Shown here piece after piece: positions 53,431 through 63,263 of a DNA stretch of 64,000 nt (positions within the stretch are counted from its first letter, which is position 1; each line of letters begins with the position of its first letter). The notes below the pieces were generated by a model, which did no database searches, had not been told where the DNA came from, and saw only the letters and a list, made by a program, of their open reading frames with translations. Made by a program: the position numbers and the translations under genes. The DNA is taken from NCBI GenBank assembly GCA_963575745.1, contig CAUYUJ010006569.1, positions 247,501-311,500 on the forward strand, in the 5' to 3' direction. Source of the DNA: Prorocentrum cordatum (lineage: Eukaryota > Sar > Dinophyceae > Prorocentrales > Prorocentraceae).

Positions 53431-54499
53431 AGAGAACACGGAGACCATTTTCCCGTGCTGGCCCTCTTGGAGTTGCCCCAGATTCCCTCGTTCGTCAAAG
53501 CTGGATCGCCTCTCCTGGGCCGTCAGAAGATGTCCGACCCCCAGCGCGCACGGGAATTCCAGCGTTCCCGCGAAGGCTTCTGCCTCGACCCATGGAGCAC
53601 CAACGTTAATGCCCGGCTCTCCCGCGCAGTAAGCTGCACTAGCGATCGAACCGACGTGTTTCGCTGGGGGCAGAGTTCGGACCCGCAGTCCCTACATTTC
53701 GCCCCCCCCCCCCCCCCCCTGTTCCCTGGTTCGGACTCGCAAAAGCACTCGCGCGCCGCGGTACTTGGCGCACGCCAGAGGCTTTGATATGCACGCGGGC
53801 CGCTTGTTTCCAAAGGCCCAGCACATTCGCGCAGGAGACCTGGCCGAGCATGCCTGCGAAGTCCTTCTGCGAGACGACGATTCGCCCCCGGCGCGGGTGC
53901 TGCTTGACCCGCGGATGCGACTGCTAACAGCCGTCAAAGATTTCGCCTGGAAGCGCGTCGAGCCCCCCGAGTTCACGCTCTCGCACGCCTGCTTCCTTGC
54001 AACCTCGGGCGAAGCCCAAAGGCAGAGAGCAGGAAGACGAATGTGATTTTCTTAACCAACAAAGAGAGGGCGTTCGGGTGGCCATTGATGGATCCTCGCC
54101 GAAGCTAGAATGGAAGCGCGCCCGCCCCCCCCCCCCCCCCTGGCTCTGGGAGACAAGCGGCTCGCGGAGATTGCCCTCTTACCCCTTCGCAAGGATACCG
54201 ACGGTAACGTCCTCGGGGCGGCTCAAGATGCCCCCAGTGATTTACACGGGCACTTCGGTGCCACCGCAATCGCCCCCCCCCCCCCCCCCCTCTCCACTCA
54301 GGCAGCTTGCGCCTGCTATGAGCAGGGAAAGGCGCTTGTTGCCGACGCCCCGCGCAACTTAGAAAACTTCAGCTCTCTTCCTGGGCATCGGAGGCCGACT
54401 CAAAATATTCCTGCTGTTTCGGCGGCGGGCCCTGGAGGACCCCCCTGCGGGGCCCCCCAGAAGGCCCCTGGAGCCCACGCGCACATCCCCCGCCCTATC

Positions 54500-55950
54500 C
54501 CCCTCAAAATTGGGATGGCTGGCAGGGAACCAATATTGTTCAAACAAAGGGAAATCATAGGCATTAGCAAAGGAGAATCACAGGCTGTCTTCGCCTCCAG
54601 CCGTCGCAATATTCTCATCGGAAATACAATATGCAAGCTGCGCTATTGTTTCGTGAGAGGGCCCCTTAGCGCTTCACTTGCAGCGGGCCTCCAGGACTCG
54701 CAGTGCGGTAGCGTGGCTGGGATGGGCACTTACTTTGCCACCCACTTCGTTGCGTCGAAGATGTACGCGCAGTTTGCCGGCGAGAGATCAGCCTTCGCTT
54801 TGGGCATCTCTCATGGCAGCATTTTGCACAGCGATGCGAAAGGCTGCGATGCACCTCCCCTCGGAGGAGGCAGATTTCCACAATGCCATGGCCAATCTCC
54901 ACGCGCGCCCTGTCCGTGACTTTGACGCGCAACATTGCCTCCTCTCCCGTTGTGGACCCCCTTGTTCCCGACCAGCATGCATACGCTTTGTTAGCCCAAA
55001 CGCAAGCGTTCGGATTTGGGAGGGCCCGTGGGGCCCGAGGGCTCGCGCGGCCCGCATTGGGCTGCAAACCTGGGGCCGTTCCTGCCACCGACGCGTCCAA
55101 CCTCGGCTTCGCTCCCACCCTTCGGGATGTGCACAGGAAAATGACTGAGCGGGGCTTGGGCTGGCAACCTCCTGTTGACGCCCCCCATCTGCTTTGCACA
55201 ACCCCACGATCACAATGATCCACAGGACGTGGGAGCCTTCGCGGATGAACTCACGATTGTCGGCCCCTCGCCCACCCCCGCGCACCTGCAAGAGCGCGCG
55301 CCCGCGGCTGCTGCCGCAGTCGAGCGCGAAGTATTTGAGGCTTGCCTGAGATTGAACGTCGGCGCGACATGTTTCCTTCTCCGCCCCGCAGGACGCGGCG
55401 TCGAGGCCGCAGAGAAGACTGCATGGGCCCAAGGGGCCTTGGCGCAGCTTCCACCAGGAGAACGCATGGGCTTCAAGCATGCCGCCCATTGTCTCGGGGC
55501 CCTCATTAATGACAAGGGGTCCTTCAGCCCTGAGGTGGCCGGTAGGACGGCCCGCGCCAGGGCCCAAACTCGCCCTGTGCAGGGAGCGCCGGGAAGCCGC
55601 GAAGCTATTCCCGTGTGTAAGAAATTATTTAGAACGGGTCCTGTGGTTTGTCGCCCATGCACTTCAATGTCGCAATTTGATATCACTTGTCATGGAGGGC
55701 CCTCAAGAAGATGGGTCGCACTCAGGGTTCTCTTGCCGGGGGGGCGCTGGGGATGTCCTTAGGTAGCCATTCTGCAATTCAGACACCTTATGAGGCCCTT
55801 CTTCGTGCCAGTCGCCTTGACGACACCCAGGTCCTGCAGGTTGCCAGATTAAGATATATCCCAGGGCTCCTGGCGCGAGCCCCATCGGGGCTCCTCACCG
55901 CGCTGCGCTTTTTGCTTGAGAAGGACGAGTAATGGCCGTCCTTGCATAGG
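54500..55950 (+). pseudogene. LINE reverse transcriptase with altered catalytic motif
   Basis: Fingers: RRNILIGNTICKLRYCFVRG, ASLAAGLQDSQCGSVAGMGT and YFATHFVASKMYAQFAGERS. Palm catalytic string VGAFADELTIVGPS at about 55.23-55.27 kb: the normal F-A-D-D is F-A-D-E. Thumb: MGFKHAAHCLGALINDKGSF and SAIQTPYEALLRASRLDDTQ, with VARLRYIPGLLARAPSGLL before a stop at 55930-55932. Several frameshifts lie between. Confidence 0.85.
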
Positions 55951-56745
55951 GCAAATGTGCAGTGGATGAATCAGCACAGTAAGAAGAAGGATATCCCGGG
56001 GCAAGAGGCTCTGCAGCGTTGGATCCGGGTGTGTAGGAGCCGTCCTCGATCCTTGAAGGCCCAGCTCAGAAACGTTGATGATCGTGCTCTCTTCTGGCAG
56101 CACCAAGATGCGGAAGAGAAGCTGTGCCCAAAACTGTGCGACACGTTGCTCTTGGGGCCCCCCTGGGAAAGAGAAGCCAGTCGCAACGAAGCCGGAGGAG
56201 GTCTTGCTCCCAATTTCGTCTACTATGAATGTGGCTTTGTACCGAGCATGAGCGAACCATGCATGTGAAAAAGGGAGCACAAACGAGATGACAACATTGA
56301 CGCGTGGGCCTACGGGACCACATGTCAATCGTGGCCCAAATGTGTCCCCCAACCGCATCGTCTTGTGGCAAGTCTTCATAGGACCCATCGGTGAAAGCAC
56401 AGATGACTTCAGAGCGGGAGGACCGCCCTCAAAGAAGATGTCGAAATGTGGCGACAGGCCGCGCGTCAAGCCCAGGCAGAGAACCGCAAGAAGGGTTTGC
56501 CAGGCAACCATGCTTCTGCGCCAGAGGTGAAAGTTCATGGCCCTATGATTGACATGCGGTCCAGGCAATGCGTTCAGGCTGCCGCTGAATATCCGACAGT
56601 GCTGGTGGAGCCTGCCTCCAGCGAGTCTGTGCGTCGAGCTATGGCCATCCCAGAGCTCCCGTTCAGCGCCACCCATGTTGTTCTTGTTCTAAGTCAGAAC
56701 CCAGCAATAAACAACATCACGCTGCCTGCGCCGCTCAGAAGCTAG
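55933..56745 (+). pseudogene. LINE C-terminal region
   Basis: QWMNQHSKKKDIPGQEALQR then WIRVCRSRPRSLKAQLRNV, then FVYYECGF (remnant of a C-x2-C finger), and later QAQAENRKKGLPGNHASAPE with VKVHGPMIDMRSR. Order and wording fit the tail of a dinoflagellate LINE; the cysteine fingers are incomplete. Confidence 0.7.
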
Positions 56746-56859
56746 GCTACTCTGTTCTCAGCGTCCCCCTTCGACAGACTGGCCACCCTCGCGGTTCCGC
56801 TGGTTGCGGCTGGAGCGCTCGACCTCATCTGGGTGGCGGGGGGGGGGCCTCGTGGGCCG

Positions 56860-56877
56860 ATCTGTTTTTTTTTTTTT

Positions 56878-56913
<36 letters not shown>

Positions 56914-56920
56914 TCTCTCC
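56860..56920 (+). repeat. T-run followed by (CT)n
   Basis: About 18 T then about 15 CT dinucleotides. It lies about 115 bp downstream of the LINE tail. Confidence 0.95.
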
Positions 56921-57662
56921 ACGGAGCCCAGGTCACCGAGACGACGGTCGCACGTAAACGACAATCGTTGGGCCAGCGCCTGGACAGCCTCGTCCAAGGC
57001 AAGGGCTCCAGCGAGGAATGCCGCGACTGGTTCGGACATGCGCGTGCCCGCCATCAACACACGAGCGGTTGTCTCAGAGTGGCCGCGAGAGTGCACGGCG
57101 TCGACGCACCAAGCTGCCGCGGAACCCCGCCCCGATCCTGCGGCCCTGGGGCCCTTGAGGCCCAATGGCGTCCTGCGGCCTCTCCGCTCGGCCTCGGCCC
57201 CCTCTGGGGGCGCAGAGACCTCTCGCCCTCGGAGGCCAGGATCGCTCGTGACGGGAACCAGCTCCAGAAAGCGGCGGGGGTTCTCCATGCTGCCGCTGCC
57301 GTGCGAGGCATCCCTTTTGCCTGTGAGCTCCCAGCGGCGTCGTTCGCGTCTCCCTTTCGTCTCGGGGTGTTCCAAAACCTCGCCCGCCCCGACGCGAGGT
57401 TCGGCTCCGCCACCGACGCTAGGGCCACGCTCTGTGCCGATGCAGGGGAGGGCTGAAGCAGTTGGAGGGAGCGGGATCTTCTCGTCGCTCTCTTGTCCGC
57501 CGCCCAGTCAGCTAGACCAGACGCCGTTGACCCGTATATCTGCAGCCCTCCTGAGGAGGCCTGGGGGGAACCCGACAGGGTCTGGTCCTGGACGGCTTGA
57601 AACCCCGTCTCTCTCCCTCTCGTCCTTGACCCAGTTTGCTTAGATAGGCAGCCATGTCGCAT
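56921..57662 (-). other. Coding-like GC-rich stretch, unknown (minus strand)
   Basis: A minus frame reads TRMSEPVAAFLAGALALDEA then VQALAQRLSFTCDRRLG, with WELTGKRDASHGSGSMENPR further upstream. This looks like helical protein text and could be an ORF1-type region of another LINE or an exon. Other frames are open too. Confidence 0.3.
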
Positions 57663-57689
57663 GCCTTAAGACCCCCATTCCGATTCCGA

Positions 57690-58275
57690 TTCCGAGGAGG
57701 AGGAGGAGGAGGAGGAGGAGGAGGAAGAAGGAGGAAGGAGGGAGGATGGAGGAGGACGTAGGGGGGAGGGCGGAGGAGGAGGAGGAAATGAGGAGGAGAA
57801 GGAGCAGGAGGAGGGAGGAGGGAGGAGAAGGGAGGAGGGAGGAGAAGGGAGGAGGGGGGAAGAGGAGGAGGAGGAGGAGGAGCAGCAGCAGCAGCAAAGT
57901 GGAGCAGAAAGGAGGATGAGGAGGAGGATGAGGAGGCGGAGAAGGACGAGGAGCAGGAGGAGGAGGAGGAGGAGGAGGAGGAGAGGAGGGGAGAATCAGA
58001 GAGAGGACGGAAGGGAGGAGCGTCATCCTCCTCGCCCTCCTCATCCTCATCCTCTCATCCTCATCCGCCTCCTCCTCCTCCTCCTCCGCCTCTGTACACG
58101 CCTCATCCTCATCCGCCTCATCCTCCTCATCCTACTCCTCCTCCTCATCATCCTCATTCTACACGCCTCATCCTCATCCTCATCCGCCTCGTCCTCCTCC
58201 TCCTCCTCCTCCTTCTCCTCCTCCGCCTCTGTACACGCCTCATCCTCATCCGCCTCATCCTCCTCCTCCTCGCAC
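57690..58275. repeat. Converging (GGA)n and (TCC/TCA)n arrays
   Basis: 57690-58015 is purine-rich GGA on plus; 58022-58275 is pyrimidine-rich TCC/TCA on plus. The strand switch falls at 58016-58025. Confidence 0.95.
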
Positions 58276-58479
58276 ATGTACCCTCCGCCCCGATCCGCCG
58301 AGCTGCCCGGCGCGCGCCCCCCGCCCCGATCGCGCGCCCGACCTGCCAGACCATGCCGGCGCCGGCCGCGGCGGCTCAGGGCACGGCCACTCATTTGAGG
58401 AGGGACCGACAGTCCCAGCATTCTGCCACGTCTACCACGAACTATTCTGAGACACCTACCACGAACTATTCTGGGCTCT

Positions 58480-58960
58480 CAGAAATATTCTTAGAATACA
58501 AACATGCTCTAATGATGAGAACAAGGTTCTTGAAACATAAGCCGGAGGTGCTGAAGACAAGACAGTCCCAGCCATAAATGTTATGATAACGTCCCGTGCA
58601 GATTGCAAGAGGTTCTCTCAGAGCATCCTTTTGGTGGGCCTCTAGGCGTGCCAGGACGCTCAGCCAATGCTTGACTCTTGGACTTAGGTCGGGCTTGTCC
58701 TCTTGCAGGCGGATTTTGGAAGAAAACCCCAACATATTGAAAACATGCTCAAAACAAATATTCCAAAATCGTCCCCGGACTATTGCTTGACTGTTCTTGA
58801 AAACCCCTGGTGTAGAGGGGCATGCCCGACTCGATCTTGGATGGGGGGCGCTGCAGCTCACCCTCGATGCCGACTCCGACCCTCGGGGGGGGGGGGGGGG
58901 GGATGCGTTCCCCAGGAACGCAAGGGCAGGATAGCTGGCAGAGGGCAGGGTTGAGCATCC
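58480..58960 (-). CDS. Host gene fragment with introner, unknown function
   Basis: Minus strand: exon 1 ends RVGVGIEGELQRPPSKI (to 58831; earlier sequence crosses a poly-G tract). Exon 2 starts at 58682: DPRVKHWLSVLARLEAHQKD, then ALREPLAICTGRYHNIYGW and DCLVFSTSG. Removing 58830-58683 (GTCGGGC...CTAAG) joins ATC GA|T CCA in phase 2, with no stop on either side. The gene family is not recognised. The 3' end past about 58.55 kb is uncertain. Confidence 0.55.
58683..58830 (-). mobile_element. Inverted-repeat element, family IR-3, copy 2 (probable intron)
   Basis: Termini GTCGGGCATGCCCCTCTAC and (other end) GAGGACAAGCCCGAC. The centre carries 'cgattttggaatat' and 'ccaaaatccgcctgcaag', shared with copy 1 at 28.2-28.36 kb. 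Length is 148 bp. As in copy 1, the donor GT is the first base pair of the terminal repeat and the acceptor AG lies 2-5 nt outside the other end. Confidence 0.85.
58877..58904 (+). repeat. Poly-G tract
   Basis: About 18 G in the presumed exon upstream of the introner (reads as Pro run on minus). Confidence 0.9.
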
Positions 58961-58989
58961 GCTTTCGGCGGCAACTCGTGGGAGCCTCC

Positions 58990-59640
58990 CACACCATCTT
59001 GTCGGCTGCTGCGAATCGACGCTCGTCGACGCCAAATCGACGCTAGTCGACGCCAAGTCGACCCCAATTGGCGCCAAACAGCGCTGCGTCGGCGCCATCT
59101 ACTCCCAGAAGCCAATCGACACCAAACGACGCTAAAGACAGAACTACCAGGGTACACCAGGCTCCCATGATCTGCTACCAGCTCATGTGGCCAGCTTTCC
59201 TGGCGCCTCCTGGCGCCGGGAGGCGCCCGCGTGTGCGTGCGGCGGGGCGAAAACCAGATATACCAAGGAATGGGCCCATCATCCCGCCGCCTGGGCCTAT
59301 TCCTCGATCTATCGAGGAATGGGCCCGGCGGCGGGGCGAAAACCAGCGGCGCGCGGCAGATTGCGCAGTCCCCCGTTTCCCTATCCTGCTGTGCCCTGTC
59401 GTGCGGCCCGAGCCCTCCAGCAACTGCGCCTCGCCGAAAGCGTTTCGGGGAGGCCTGGACTCTCCCAAACGGCCGCCCGAGATTCGACTCGTGGCACGAG
59501 GCAGACCGTCGGGAAAAATTATGGCCGCACCTTTTTCTGATCTTTGTCCTCGCCGGGTCCCGGGACCGTCAGAAACAGCTTGGGCTGCATCAACAGCCGG
59601 TCCAGGGTTGCGGATGCCACGACAATGGGCACCCTAACGG
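58990..59640. other. Unassigned sequence with short tandem repeats
   Basis: GTCGACGCCAAATCGACGCTA units (about 59.02-59.14 kb) and a 66-bp pair ('ggcggggcgaaaaccag' at 59243 and 59331). No gene recognised. Confidence 0.4.
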
Positions 59641-59649
59641 TCCTATCAT

Positions 59650-59945
59650 TGAAACCCACCAGCCCTCTGGGCGTCGGCGGTTTAGGGAGTTTCCTCTTCC
59701 ACCCCTCCTTCATCCCCTTCGGGGAGGGGTTTACCCCTGGCGACTGGGAGCCAACCCAGGTCCATGCGGGCACCCCCCCACCATCCCTTGAAACAAAAAA
59801 CAATACAAAACACACTCTGCCCCCACCATCCCTTGTAAAAAACAATACAACACACACTCTGTCTCCAAATTCGAAGCATGCGCAGCGAACCCGATGCGGC
59901 CTCCCCCCACTATCCCTTTCAAAAAACAATACAGAGTACACTTGG
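59650..59945 (+). repeat. Dispersed repeat R33, copy 2
   Basis: Same landmarks as 33.62-33.89 kb: 'ccaccagccctctgggcgtc', 'gtttcctcttccacccctcc', then three units of 'aaaaaacaataca..acacactctg' (copy 1 has two) and 'ctccaaattcgaagcatgcg', then 'aacccgatgcggcc'. Confidence 0.85.
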
Positions 59946-60038
59946 CGGCGGCGGCGGCGGCGGCGGCTGCGGCGGGGGCAGCGGCTGCGGCGGCTGCGGC
60001 GGTGGCGGCGGCGGGGGCGGCGGCGGCGGCGGGGGCGT

Positions 60039-60069
<31 letters not shown>

Positions 60070-60180
60070 GGTGGCGGAGGCGGCGGCGGCAGTGGTGGCG
60101 GCAGCGACTGCGGCCGCAGCGGCTGCGGCGGCGGCGATTTGGCAGCGAGGGCGGCGGCGGCGGCGGCGGCGGCGGCGGAT
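59943..60180 (+). repeat. (GGC)n array
   Basis: GGC triplets with TGC, GGG and AGT variants; ends in nine near-perfect GGC. Confidence 0.95.
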
Positions 60181-60394
60181 TGGCCCCCAGTAGTTGGCCA
60201 TCCAAAGACGACTGCTGCATATGCTGCGGCTCAGGCCAGGCTCGGGTGCTACGTATGTGTTGGGAGGGCGGGGCGGGTGGGAGTGAGCGAGACGGCTTGC
60301 GGGCGGGGAGGGAGTAGCTTGACCCCTCCCCCTACCCCCTCCCCATGGACCTGGACAGGGGGTCTCGCGAGTCGTCGGAGCAACGGCCTCGGCG

Positions 60395-60810
60395 AGGAAG
60401 CCAAAATCACTGATTTTACTAAGGTTTTGGCCCCATTTTGGCCTCATGGGGGGGCGACTGTAATCCGTACCCCCCCCTCCTGTGATCGATCTCACCCAAG
60501 ATGGCCCAAAGATGGCCCCCAAGGCTCCCAAGGGTGCCCCAAGATGACCCAAAGATAGCCCCCAGAGGCTCCCAAGAGGCCCCCAGGAGGCCCCCAAGAG
60601 ACACACAAGAGGCCCCAAGAGACCCCCCAGAAGCACCCAAGATGCTCCAAGGGGTCTCGGCAAGAATGCCAAAGCATTGATTTTACGAAGGTTTTAGCCA
60701 TAGGTTGGCCTCTTGGGGGGGGGGAGGCACTGATTCAGATGACTCCAGGAGCGCCTGGGAGAGCCCAAAATGACCTCCAAGATGGCTCAAGATATCCCAA
60801 GATGTCTCAG
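60395..60810 (-). repeat. ~265-bp repeat with CCAAGATGGCCC minisatellite
   Basis: 'tgattttac.aaggtttt' occurs at 60.41 and 60.67 kb, each followed by 'ggcctc.tggggggg'. Between them is a CCCAAGATGGCCCC minisatellite. Related to 5.5-6.3 kb in reverse. Confidence 0.7.
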
Positions 60811-61880
60811 AATGGCTTCCCCTGTGTGCTGCCCACTTCCCTGATCGAGGCAATTCCTCTGGGCATCGTTTCTGGATGGGCCGGTGGGGATTCTCGACGC
60901 GTCAACAACTTAACATGTGGTTAAAGCATGTCTTAAACGTGCTTTTACTTGTTTAGAAGGTTTACAAAAAACATGTTTTAGACATCTGGAAAATATTTGG
61001 CAGCACGCTTCCTCTCCATGGATCGTCCGCAGACTTCTGGGGGACCCACGGCGCGAGGAGACACAGGACGTCAGAGTGCACGCTCTGCTCGGCACGGGCG
61101 CGCTCCTCTTGCGTTCGGCCTCCCGGGGCCCTTCGTCGGGCCCCTGGGGCCATCATGAACGGGGAGCTCAGACTGAACGGGGCCCTGGGACACGCAGATG
61201 AATATACACAAGTAGCCAGATTCCCAATCTGTTCCTATGTTTTTGGGGCCTCGTCTTCCCCCCCCCACTTCCCAGGGCTTCGTCTTCCCCCCCCCCACTT
61301 CCCCTATTTCCCCATATTTTCCGGGGAGTCGACGATGAGTTGTGCCTGTGTGTTTGTTTCCCTCCTGACAGACGTCTTCATGCCGCGTAGGGTGGAAGCT
61401 CCGCTCGTCTTCCGCCGGGGGCGCTCGCCGGGCCCACGTGGCCCTCGGGAGCGGCACGGCAGGAAGGCCCGGCACGAGGGAAGAGGGACACGCCCACGGT
61501 GCGACTCGAAAATCACGACGCCAGAGTTGCGACAGTCTGGGAGGTCAAGCGATCCCAAGCACCCACCTCAGTCGACCTCAACACAGCCAGACCTGAGCCC
61601 AAAGAACATCCCTCAAGAACAGGAGACCCTCCGCCAGCTCAAACACACAGAACGTCACACGGTATACCCTCCCCAGGGTGCACAAGAACAGCCAACCAAA
61701 ACGAAGAACACGAGATTACCCTCCCCGAACTGACCTCGATCCTATACCTCGGTCCGACTGTACCTCCCAGAGCCCCCAGCCCCCTTCCCCCCAGAGGGGC
61801 CCCCCCCTCCCCCCAGGGCCTCCCACTCGACCTGCGCAGCGCATGGTGGGGCTGGAGGCCACCAGGCTGGGAGCAAGAAG
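60811..61880. other. Unassigned region
   Basis: Unique sequence with a 30-bp duplication of 'cgtcttcccccccccactt' near 61.25-61.31 kb. An A/C-rich plus-strand stretch at 61.5-61.74 kb has open frames (for example STQPDLSPKNIPQEQETLRQ) resembling the A/C-rich retroelement at 8-12 kb in composition. No domain seen. Confidence 0.3.
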
Positions 61881-61883
61881 CGG

Positions 61884-62188
61884 CCCCCCCCCTCCTCCCT
61901 CCCTCCTCCTCCCTCCTCCCTCCTCCTCCTCCTCCTCCTCCCTCCTCCTCCTCCTCCTCCTCCTCCTCCTCCTCTCCCTCCTCCTCCCTCCTCCTCTCCT
62001 CCTCCTCCTCCTCCTCCTCTCCTCCTCCTCCTCCTCCTCCCTCCTCCTCCTCCTCCTCCTCCTCCTCCTCCTCTCCTCCTCCTCCCCCTCCCCCCCTCCT
62101 TCACTCTCCTCTTCCCCTCCTCTTCTCCTCCTCCTCCTCCTCCTCCTCCTCCTCCTCCTCCTCCACCTCCTCCTCCTCCTTCTCCTGC
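61884..62188 (+). repeat. (TCC)n array
   Basis: TCC triplets with CTCC and CCC variants over 300 bp. Confidence 0.95.
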
Positions 62189-62389
62189 TAAAGCACTGCC
62201 CCCCTGCCCTCCCAGCCTCCTGCCCTCCTCGGCGGCGAGCGAGGGGGGGAAGTGAGAAAGAACTCCTCAGAAGGCGGCGGGGCTTCTCAGAAGCCCCCGC
62301 ACCTTCTGAGAAGTTTCCTGCGTCTTCGGGGAAGGCGCTGAAAACTTCTCAGTGGCTGATGGACTCCCAAGCTCCGCGGAAACTTCTCA

Positions 62390-62565
62390 AACGTTGCGAC
62401 ACCGCGGAACATCGCGCCGCGAGCTCCAGATGCCATCCCTCTCGGCGTCCTTTTTCGAGCCGGATCGATCTGCGAGGGCACGGCCCCCACCCTGAGAGAT
62501 CCGACGTTGTGAAAGCATTGCGACATCGCGGAAAATCACGCCCCGAGCCCCGGGCCCCATCTCTC
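62390..62565 (+). repeat. ~124-bp imperfect duplication
   Basis: 'cgttgcgacaccgcggaaca' (62.39 kb) and 'cattgcgacatcgcggaaaa' (62.52 kb) with similar downstream 'cgccgcgagc/cgccccgagc'. 'ttcgagccggatcgatctgc' (62.46 kb) recurs at 63.30 kb after the next TCC array. Confidence 0.7.
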
Positions 62566-62895
62566 CCGTACATGGACATTATATTCGAACCCTGAGGCCC
62601 AAGATGCCCCCAGACCCCCCGAAATTAATATTGATGGCGTGGCGACGGGGGGGGGCGTGAGTGGACAGAAATATTCGAAGCCCACAGCACTGCCTTTACG
62701 GAGATCAACATCGATGTCGGGGGCGCGGGGGTGATGTAGAATCTCCCTCGAATGTGTAAGGGTTCGACTCTGCTGTCCATCTACTGTCCCTCTCTGGGCC
62801 TCCCTCGCCGCCTCGAGGGGTGGCCTCTGCCCAACCTCGACTGGCCTTTTCTCGGCCTCCCTTCTCCCAGTCCCTCCTCTCCGTGGGCCTTCCCG
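62566..62895. other. Unassigned sequence
   Basis: Pair of 'aaatattgatggcgtgg..'/'aacatcgatgtcgggg..' segments; no gene. Confidence 0.3.
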
Positions 62896-62897
62896 TC

Positions 62898-63263
62898 CCT
62901 CCTCGAGAGGCTCCTCCTCCTCCTCCTCCTCCTCCGCCTCCTCCCTCCTCCTCCTCCTCTCCTCCTCCTCCTCCTCCTCCTCCTCCTCCCTCCTCTCCTC
63001 CTCCTCCCTCCTCCTCCTCCTCCTCCTCCTCCCCTCCTCCTCCCCTCCTCCTCCTCTCTCCTCCTCCTCTCTCCTCCTCCTCCTCCTCCTCCTCCTCCTC
63101 CTCCTCCCCCTTCTCCTCTCCTCCTCCTCCTCCTCCCCTCCTCCTCCCTCCCTCCTCCTCCTCCTCCTCCTCCTCCTCCTCCTCCCCCTCCCCTCCTCCT
63201 CCCCTCCCCCTCCTCCTCCCCCTCCTCCTCCTCCTCCTCCTCCTCCTCCTCCTCCTCCTCCTC
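62898..63263 (+). repeat. (TCC)n array
   Basis: TCC triplets over about 365 bp with CTCC and CCC variants. Confidence 0.95.

Larger units (their letters stand above)
49440..56745 (+). mobile_element. LINE with EN, RT and C-terminal zinc-finger region, decayed, plus strand
   Basis: About 7.3 kb. Long GC-rich 5' region (49.44-52.4 kb; ORF1-like, helical AKLAAAARVANKSAASKQEE near 49.97 kb), endonuclease (52.7-53.3 kb), linker (53.4-54.4 kb), RT (54.5-55.7 kb), and a thumb and C-terminal Cys/His region (55.7-56.7 kb). Frame changes are frequent and several coincide with poly-C tracts. Family differs from the other LINEs. Confidence 0.85.
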
